Shown here piece after piece: positions 56,303-64,000 of a stretch of 64,000 nt of DNA. The DNA is from Symbiotaphrina buchneri. Lineage: Eukaryota; Ascomycota; Symbiotaphrinales; Symbiotaphrinaceae. The position numbers were made by a program, and so were the translations under genes. Each line of letters starts with the position of its first letter. Position 1 is the stretch's first letter. The stretch covers positions 248,001-312,000 of the forward strand of contig BCIG01000006.1 in assembly GCA_001599915.1 (NCBI GenBank), in the 5' to 3' direction. Below the pieces are notes generated by a model, which searched no databases, had not been told where the DNA came from, and saw only the letters and a list, made by a program, of their open reading frames with translations.

Positions 56303-59300
56303 TTACAAGTCTTCATCGTCTGATATCACGATGATTGCTTGGTCTCCCTGAATCTTCAATCGAGGCCTATGTGAAGGCGAGTTGGTGAACCCGGCCGGCC
56401 TGGATAACTGTCTCTTCAGTTGCACTTTAGCTATGTGGTACTGTTCCCCTTTACTTTCTCCTGGAGAAGCCTTCTCCACTGCTGAGATGCTTACTCGGTG
56501 TACGACGGCACTTTTCGGGGCCTGTCCATCGGATATATGGCCGGAGCTGGACCTTGTATCTGATCCAGAACTTTCGATAGTAGTGGAAGGAGGAGTAGGC
56601 AGCGGAACCCTTGTCACCAGCTGTCTCTCTGCTTCTGTAATACATTTCCGTTTCAGGACTCTTCTGCTTCTTGAGTGAACCGTGTCTGACCTTAGGTGCT
56701 CACCACCTGTGGCCGTGATGTTGGTCTGTTTTAGAAAAGCGTCCGACCTCACTTCATGCGATAGTTCCATCTTGTTCTCCTCAGCAGTGGCTGCCACCCA
56801 AGCCTCCCTCAGAGACATGCCTAGCGCAAGCGCTACAGTACGGGCTACACTGTTTCCCACTATCTTCCACTGTTGCGCAGGATACCCAACTAGTACTTCG
56901 TGGTCAGGAAAGCTTTGAGCTCTTCTAGCTTCCATCACTGTCAACAGACGGTGTTGATCCCAGTGTAAACAGTTTCCTGTAAATGCACATGCCGGTTTGA
57001 TACTCGTCGTGACAGTTGGGAAAAGCCCAAGGGGGTGGACTCGAGTCCAGGAACGACAGTAGAGTTTCACGTGGTGTTTGTTGCCCCAACGATATGCGTC
57101 CAACTGTGGCTTACTCAACCAACCGGCTCTTGCAGCCTTGACAAAACCCTGTTGACGCGGTAAGACCGGGATCTGTGATATTTGGATTCTGGTTAAATCC
57201 GTCTCAAATCTCGATGGTCTGTGATCTGGGAACGGAATACACGCTGAAACATGTGCATCACCGACGTCGGGTAAGTCTTTTGTAGCTTCAAATGCTGTTA
57301 TATAATTAAAAGGCGTCAGATCATGCCTTCTCAGACCGAAATTCAGACCGTTTGCTGCTTTACCAAGCGCACGATCTGTGGTATTCGGTGGGTGAGAATG
57401 AGTGAGGGCCGGATGCGGAGGGAGGATCATTCCAGGAGCTGCAATCGATATAAACAGTCGAGAACGGCTTTGTGGGCTGCCGAAGCTCCAGGCATCAAGA
57501 TTAAACTGTTGGACTTGATATCCCATACCCACCAACGCACATAAGAGCTGAGAGAATGCGTTATTATCTTGCCCTTTAGCGCCTGTTCTGGCCATCGTAG
57601 TCACATTCTCCAGTAAGGCGTATTTGGGGCGAAAGAAATCTATGAAAGAGGCCACAGATGCGACCATCGAACAGTTGCGTAAGGACACCTCGCTCCCGAC
57701 ATTTTGATTAGCATTGGAGAATCCCTGGCATGGACTTCCTGCAGATATGAACTCGACATCCCCATATGCCGGTATCAGGTCTGATCGCTCGCCGGCCATG
57801 GCACGGATCAGAAAGTCATTGACCGATCCGAAAAATAATGCCGTGTCGGAGGTGGCCTGGAGATTCGCCCGGTAGCTGTGAAGCGCGTGTTTTGCCCAGT
57901 CGACAGCCCACTTATTCGTAATAGCCCCGCCTTCTTCAAGACCTCTCCCAAATGTGCCACCGCCACAAAAGAGGTCCAGACCCCTCAGCTTTCGGTTTTG
58001 GGGTAGACCGTCCGCATCGAAGCCTTGCCGAAAACCAATCGGGTATGGTTGTGCCATGAGCTCTAGATCTCCAACCGGTGATGTACGGTACGTTATATAG
58101 AACGCATCAGCAGTGCCGTTTCTGTTGTAGGGAGGAGGTATTCGCCCCTTTTTCTTGTCTTGTACTGAATAGAAACGAATATGACACCTTCTGATCACAC
58201 GATCCGCCGTAATGGAATAGATATCGTTTGTAAATACCAATTCATTTGGCGCCGCGTCGTGTTGTCCAAAGTCCCTATCGCGCCGCAGTAGACGTCGCAC
58301 GAATGTCATATCACTTTCTGGGCGGACTTCGATGATTTCGACCGGTTCAAGCAAGTTCGTATCACGCCGTATCAGGACTGTATCTCCTGGTCTGAAGTCT
58401 TTAAACTGGCACCTTCAACGAGCTCTCGTTCTGCGAGTAATGAATACATGAGAAGTCTGACTGTTTCAGTGTGACAAAGGCCGCATCGTCAGACATATAC
58501 TTTTGCCGAACGAAGAGGCTGCTGCCGACATCCTGTGGTTCCGCGAAGAACGAAAACTTTACTTTGCGAACTGCCATTTCCATGTAGCAATCTGCATCTT
58601 GACAGTTGCAGTTATCCGAAAAGAATAGCTCATTGCTGAACGGGTACCTCATGGAAGAACATGTAGTGTCCGAAGGACGATAAAGCCAGATCAACTGTAG
58701 CAGGGTCTTTCCAGAACGGTTCTTGTGGATGCCTTGCACGTAACCATACCACAGCTCCGTTGTGGGTTTCCATACGCTCACAGAGTCCGAATCCGGCTCC
58801 ACGGCGACAACATCTCCAACCTCTATTGTGCGTGGCCTTCCTAAACCCGGATCTTCTGGAATATGAGGCAGCGCAGGCAAAGGCTTCAGGTCGGATCCTT
58901 GCAGATTTTTGGCCCGGCGCGCGCGGACAGCCGCCGATGGGGTGACTGGCTTCATGTACTTTCCCCATCTCAGATGCTTGAAACAGTCATAAACAAATTG
59001 AGTAACGACAGTGTCTTTTTCTAGGAGCCTTTGCTCTTTGACGGCGGTAAGATACTTTGGATGAGCCTCAGTCCATATCGGGTGATTGGCGTTTGAAGGG
59101 TTAATGTCCGTAGCCTCCTTCCAAAGGAACTCAGGGTGTGCCGTGACAATCCTCCTAAAGTCCGAATCTCCATACTCAAGCAACCATGACTCAAAAGCAA
59201 GATCCTGTCCATGATGCTCCAAAATCCAGTTGTAGAATTTCGCTCGGAAATCATGCAGGGTGACAGAGTCTCCATCTTCGACAAAATCCACAAAGTGCTT

Positions 59301-60246
59301 CGCAAAATTGGCTGGCCACATGAATGGTCGGTGATATCGCGCGTATTCGGGAGTTGATTGTAGGAGGCGGTACCACACATTATGTCTCTTGCCTTGGAGA
59401 GTTTGGATCCACACATCCTGACCCACTGTATGCGATTCCAGGTCTCCATAGTTTCCAATCGACAATATCTCAAATGGTACTCTTTTTAGGAAATACTTAG
59501 CACTACCGCTGCTCAGTACCCCGTCGGCATAGAAGCACTTATGCCCCGTCTTCGCGCAGAGGTCCTGAAGAGAGGCGAACTGATATGGATGTTTTCCGCC
59601 CTCGGTTTTGTAGATACTGAACTGAGACAATTCAAAGCAGATGAACTCTTCCTCAGCAAATCTCGAGTTACCTCTATTCTTTGCCAATGCCACTCCATTC
59701 TAGCGCAGATAAGCTTTGATTGAAGGCGGCGGTTATCCAAACCTGACGTACCAGAAACTCCTGTAGCACCACGGACTCCGGCAAACTCGGTACTGACGGC
59801 TTCCAACCATAATACAGTGACTTCGGAAACACAAGTCCTGGGATGTTGATGTGGGACAAACGTGCACTCCTCTCTGGCCTTGCGGAAGACGTCGCAACCA
59901 GGGCCTCTTCTACAGTCGCTTCGGCATTTTTTCCCTCCAGTCCCAAAGACAGAGCGGAATCTGAGCGTTTTCGTTTTAGTGTGCGTCCAGGTGTAGGGGA
60001 TTCGCCGGGTGGACCATGGCTCGCAGGGCTGAGATATGGTTTCCCGTCGCTCTCAACTACTGGACTCGATGAGACACTTGAGCGGGCCCCGGTCAATCCG
60101 CTTCCCCCATGATCCGTCGGCCAGTCAGAGTATATTGAGGCATCATCATCTGTTCCGATACGGAACAGTGGTCAGCTTGTAGACCCACTATAGCTGGTTG
60201 CACAGTTGGAAAGGAGGGGCTTGCCTGTGTCAAAGAGTGTAGGCAT
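56303..60246 (-). CDS. DIM2: DIM-2-type DNA (cytosine-5) methyltransferase
   Basis: DIM-2 places 5-methylcytosine at H3K9me3-marked, often RIP-mutated repeats in Neurospora. Exons read 60246-60225 (22 nt), 60149-59752 and 59699 to about 58407; the frame then changes by one and continues from 58405 to 56303, about 1271 residues in all. The start MPTLFDTDDDASIYSD depends on a GC-AG intron. A BAH region spans about 420-570 (VGDVVAVEPD, LIWLYRPSDTTCSS, LFFSDNCNCQD, RQKYMSDDAAFVTLK) and a second BAH-like part about 572-690. The catalytic domain has LDLFCGGGTFGRG (motif I), SAGSPCQGFSN with the nucleophile Cys (IV), LLENVTTM (VI) and QSRSRLF (VIII), so it looks active. A 130-residue disordered tail ends IIVISDDEDL. 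Apart from one frame break, no lesion is seen. Confidence 0.92.
58399..58410 (-). other. frame junction in DIM2 between the BAH parts
   Basis: Reading the minus strand, the upstream frame ends GTG CCA GTT TAA. The downstream frame reads TTT AAA GAC through the same bases, displaced by +1. The downstream frame is closed by TGA four codons earlier, so the shift must happen within about five codons. No intron with normal ends fits. Confidence 0.8.
60150..60224 (-). other. GC-AG first intron of DIM2
   Basis: Exon 1 ends GACACAG and the intron begins GCAAGC, has a GCTGACC branch site and ends GAACAG. It joins a split GAT codon and supplies the only ATG in frame with the rest of the gene. Confidence 0.75.
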
Positions 60247-63200
60247 GCTTCATGCGCAAAGTCCTCGGTTGGTCGCACTGAGACAAGGAAACTTAGATAC
60301 AGAATAGTCCACAGGACTACTTTGCACGAGACATGGAAGAGAATGCTGCGCAAGAGACTGTACGAAGCGAGCAAAATCGCAAAAGGAATACACCAGTATC
60401 AGTCGTAGAAGCTGAGCATAACAGACTCCAACGAACAGGTGGAGTGCGGATATTCGTGGTAAACGAAGGCCATCATGGAGGACTGCAGTGCAGCTCCCGA
60501 TTGACCACAGATGGCGTGAATTGTGTGTTCAATGGGCCGTAGTCATCCATTGTTTCTTTGTGTGTATTCACTCAGCCTAGGGCGCGTCGGGTATCGCGAG
60601 TCGCGCCATTTCTGTGTGACTAAGATAAGGCAAGGTACGAAGGACGTTGAGCTCGGTGATACCACAACCACCAGCTTGATGGTGAACTGAAGAAGGCAGC
60701 ATCTCTTCTTTTTGCATTCAGCTGTGGATTCTGTGGAATGAAGTAGGTTCCAAAGCCGGATTGATCAGTAACCCGACGTTTCGACCATTGTAATGGCAGA
60801 TATAGAACTCAGAACCTGTCCAACGCGATTGCCGTCGATAAGGACTCGGTCATATTTGATATACCGGTACAAAGTACTCACTTAGGTACAGTGCGTGATA
60901 AGCTTTCGAGCGGGGACCAATAATCTGACAGGGGCATTTGAATAGCATCCGATTTGGTCCATCTAAGGTAAGGTAATTTTGAAGTAGAACCATCTTCTCC
61001 ATCTTGCGACTCACAGCGACCTGGTTCTACTGACTCAAGTATAAATCCGAAGTACTGATGAGTCACCAATTACTCTACGATGTAGGACGCCTTCTGGAGG
61101 TGAGTTGAAAGATGACCTCAGTCGGTGAATCCCAGGTTCAAATTGCAGAACAGTAGTCTCAGGGGGTTCAAATGGCAGTCTCGCAAATTTTGAGCTTGGA
61201 CTCCATCACATCGAGTCTTGTACGACTAGGTCTCTCAGTGTCACTCATGCTTCGGACGGGCTTGAGGCCTCGAGGAAGCGAGGGCATGCCACTCGTACTC
61301 GGCCGGAATATGGCCACCATTCAGGGGTATCAGCTGTCACGGGATCTTGAGTTCAATGTCCAGCCTGCTTTTGACAGGCAGTCACCCCTCGTCTGATGCT
61401 CCCGCCGAATCTTGAATGGTCCGATGGCTGATGGAGGGTCTGTGACTCTGTGAGAGCCTAACATACCGTAGGTAAGGTAGTTCGAAGGTACGAAGTAGAC
61501 AATCGATTCCTGTCTTCCAATCGACCTGCAGGGGTAAGGGGGCCTGAGTCCAGAATGTCAAGAGATCAGAAAGAAAAAATGGAAGCTACTGCCAGGTCAG
61601 GCTCCTAACAGTGGTCGTAGTGGTGCCTCGATGATGAGCACGGTGACGACGAAAAGCAGAGCTATGGGGGTGCCTTAAGCTTCGTCCACCCGTCGGCCTG
61701 AGCATGTGGCAGTTCCCTTCCCCACTGGCCTTCAATCGGGAGGAAATCGCACTCGCCACAGCTCGCTTATGACATTACTCCGTGTACAGGGCTTGTCTTG
61801 TATAGTAAGGTACCTTACCTTACAATACAAGCATTACTCGAATGCATATGGTGATAAAGATAAAGTGACCTCCCTGAGTGATGGATTGTTGCTTCTTGAC
61901 GCCATCATGAAAAAGAACGCAGGTGGGGCCCCCTACTGTTGTCGGAAGTAATCCAAGCCGATCTCATGATGAAAAAGAGACTTGAGGTTATGGGGGCACC
62001 GCCACTGTGGCGTAAAAAGCGCTAAATTAGCTCATGCAAAGCCTAAAATGGCAAAAAGGCTGAGTTGCCAAGACGATCGGGAAAGCCTGGAAGAAGTGCC
62101 GAGGAAGGTGGTAAGAGAGTTCGTACTCGTATTCACGCAAGTGGAGATACTACTGGAACTTAATGGGGACGAAGTGTTCCTCACTCGGACGAGTCCGGAC
62201 TTTTAGTCTGGTAAGCGTTCCACTGTCGAGCCACATTGCCCGAGTCAAGGTCCCAGATTTTGTACACGGACACTTCAGAGTCTTACGTTACGCGCTTGTA
62301 AGGTACCTCGCTTGTACCGCACAGTACGGTGCATACCTAGGTGGGTACGAGACTCCCGTCTGTGCGCGGTCCATGTGGCATGGGACTGAGCCACTGTGGC
62401 TGAGTGCCGATCTGTGGCGCATTCCCGCTCGTCTCCGCTCTGACCATTCAGGGGCGCCCTGGAAAATCAGTCCGGACGCAACAGACGGAGATTAAGGTAA
62501 GGTAAGGCATCAGGTCTGCTTCGGAAGCATTTTTTGCCTGCAGCTAAGGTATGATTGCAGGCGAACGCGTGTGCAAGCGGACGCCCGCACGATGCGAGGT
62601 GATGATTGGCACCCATACACAGAAGCACACGCATGCATAGGTAGGATTCAGTAGGCTAGATCGCCCTGGACAAGCTGAAAAGGCCGCCACCGGCAGCATC
62701 GGGTATCTTCCATTTGCTAAGGCTCTATAATCAAAGATGATAGGCTTGTCCGCGCTACGGCAGCCGAGGATACACCGTCACACATACAGCTTGTATGCGA
62801 CAGAACATAGTGGAACAAGAAATGTGCTTGCTCAGGGGTATACGTGTATGAGCGGAACAGAAAAGAAGAAGGGCTTCTCTGAATAGAATGATACAGGACG
62901 ATTATGTGAAGCCACCTCAGAGTGAAAGTAGATCGTAGACAGCTCATGTACTTCGTGGGCCGTAAGCCAAGGAACCCGTGTATCATTCCCTGCGCCACTC
63001 CGCATAAAATCATGTTTGATGAAGAAAAAATTCAGTGTGGGAACGCCTGCATTGCCAATTTGATGCCAACAAGAGAGGCCAACACGCCGACCAATGAACA
63101 GCTAGCAGTCTCGCAGCCCACTCCGCATGTTGCTGGAGCAATCGAAGCCTTCTCAACCGATGAGAGTCCGTCGCGGCACGCCATGAGCCCTGGAAATTCG

Positions 63201-63443
63201 GGTGATGGTGAGCGATCCACCAGGAAGTGGTCCCGAGCACATATCTACAACTGAATGGTATCTCCAGCGGCGAAAAGAAATAGTTGTAGGTTGTAAGTGA
63301 ATCACAGAGTATGCATCCCTGTGTCTTTGCCGAAACTCCAGATCGAAATTCATCATGTCCCAAGAAATACAAGGCATAGCCGGATATCGTGAAGCAAGGA
63401 GAGTCGTAAACGAAGCGCAGGAGGAATTGTCGAGTCCTCACGA
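60247..63443. other. 3.2-kb gene-free spacer rich in GGTAAGGTA motifs
   Basis: No open frame here shows coding character. The spacer holds many copies of AAGGTA/TACCTT, as GGTAAGGTA doublets and as GGTACC palindromes, from about 60.6 to 62.6 kb. It should also contain the DIM2 promoter (left) and the 3' end of the CP2 gene (right). Confidence 0.55.
61797..61831. repeat. imperfect inverted repeat containing GTAAGGTACCTTAC
   Basis: CTTGTAT (61797-61803) pairs with ATACAAG (61825-61831) and encloses a perfect 14-bp palindrome (61805-61818) followed by CTTAC. It could form a cruciform or be the core of a dispersed repeat. Confidence 0.75.
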
Positions 63444-64000
63444 TTAGAAGAAGAGCTTCAGCTGATAGCTGCCTGCACCAGTCGCGGCAGTTGAGGGAGT
63501 GGCCAAGACCGATGTCTCTGGAGTATTCTCCAGTAGTGGTTCCTGCTTCACCGGAACCCCCTTGTCCTTTTCCGCGAATTCAGCGTGCATATCCTGTCCC
63601 TCAGGCAGTTCTCGTACAACAACATCATCAATGAGTATATTGAGACCCTTTGGGTTCACCCGTATTGCATCCGTGACCTGAGATGGGTCGAGCTCGCACT
63701 TTGCTGCGATGCTTTGAATGAGCTCTTGAGCAGTGCGACGCATGAGGTATACTGCACGGTAATACTGCGGCTGATTGGCGTTCCCAGGGGCTCGTAGATG
63801 GACATACACGCAAGCAACTGCCGGAATGTCAGTTATGTAGCAAAGAAAAAACACAGCCCATCATCTACTTACCAGGCTTGTTTGCCCTCTCCGGCGGTGG
63901 ACGATAACTCGAATCAACTCCAATTGCCTCAATCCAACTGTCCAAAGATCCGGTACTACCCTCTTGTTGTAACTTTGGTATTTTCGAGGCTTGGTCTGGA
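63444..64000 (-). CDS. C-terminal part of a CP2/grainyhead-type transcription factor (5' end outside window)
   Basis: Grainyhead/CP2 factors are DNA-binding regulators conserved between animals and filamentous fungi, where they affect cell-wall remodelling and conidial separation. Two exons are visible, 64000-63873 (open at the window edge) and 63817-63444. They encode SWIEAIGVDSSYRPPPERAN, then VACVYVHLRAPGN, YYRAVYLMRRTAQELIQSIA, and IRVNPKGLNILIDDVVVREL-PEGQDM, the ubiquitin-like C-terminal fold seen in this family. A Ser/Thr-rich tail (ENTPETSVLATPSTAATGAG) ends QLKLFF. The DNA-binding domain lies beyond the edge, so the class is inferred from the C-terminal part alone. Confidence 0.8.

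Noticed and set aside
61130-61175. two GGTTCAAAT strings like tRNA T loops
   Set aside because: Neither has a 5-bp T stem or an A box at the right distance.
1-64000. biosynthetic or defence gene cluster
   Set aside because: All recognised genes are conserved housekeeping or regulatory genes with no shared pathway; I saw no synthetase, polyketide, NLR or toxin-type genes.

Overview
This window comes from the nuclear genome of a filamentous ascomycete (Pezizomycotina). The genes have short introns (about 45-120 nt) with GTAAGT/GTATGT-type donors and CTAAC/CTGAC-type branch points, and gene density is about one per 2.5 kb. The gene set (a Wsc sensor, the augmin subunit HAUS1, a DIM-2-type DNA methyltransferase, a grainyhead/CP2 factor, Slm1, and a Gbp2-type RRM protein) fits that group. 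Eurotiomycetes is my best guess for the class, but this is not proven. I recognise 25 protein genes and no convincing tRNA, rRNA, CRISPR or intact mobile element. Exon coordinates were worked out by hand from splice signals, reading frame and remembered family sequence; no alignment was run.

Layout from left to right: SRP14 (-) and SGD1 (+) share a 175-bp divergent promoter; then LPD1 (+), a small Gly/Arg-rich protein ending in a CaaX-like box (-), a 2.8-kb gene-free stretch, SLM1 (-), THS1 (-), GAR1 (+), CHO1 (+), a Wsc-type sensor (-), a 2-kb gap, HAUS1 (-, apparently damaged), a kinesin-10 (+), VAC14 (+), a 75-aa conserved small protein (-), ATM1 (-), AIM24 (+), RAD54 (-), a mitochondrial carrier (+), HSP12 (-), a NYN-domain protein (+), and a Gbp2/Hrb1-type RRM protein (-). 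A 4.3-kb gene-free block follows, with a (TAA)n tract, an assembly gap and an AT-rich island. Then come COQ9 (+), an Mtf2-like mitochondrial protein (-), CMR1 (+), DIM2 (-), a 3.2-kb repeat-rich spacer, and the 3' end of a CP2/grainyhead factor (-) that runs off the right edge.

The genes are ordinary housekeeping functions, not a gene cluster. Mitochondrial roles recur (LPD1, ATM1, AIM24, COQ9, the Mtf2-like protein, the carrier), as do RNA processing (SGD1, GAR1, the RRM protein, SRP14) and genome maintenance (RAD54, CMR1, DIM2). SLM1, VAC14 and CHO1 all concern membrane lipids and phosphoinositides. I found no new multi-gene system. The most interesting signals are fine-scale: a frame break inside DIM2 at a GTT-TAA, a C-terminal SUMO-interacting-like motif in the same protein, an 8-nt microexon in the RRM protein gene, two or three GC-AG introns, a CaaX-like ending on an otherwise low-complexity protein, two adjacent GGCAG/CTGCC hairpins, and a GGTAAGGTA-rich spacer.
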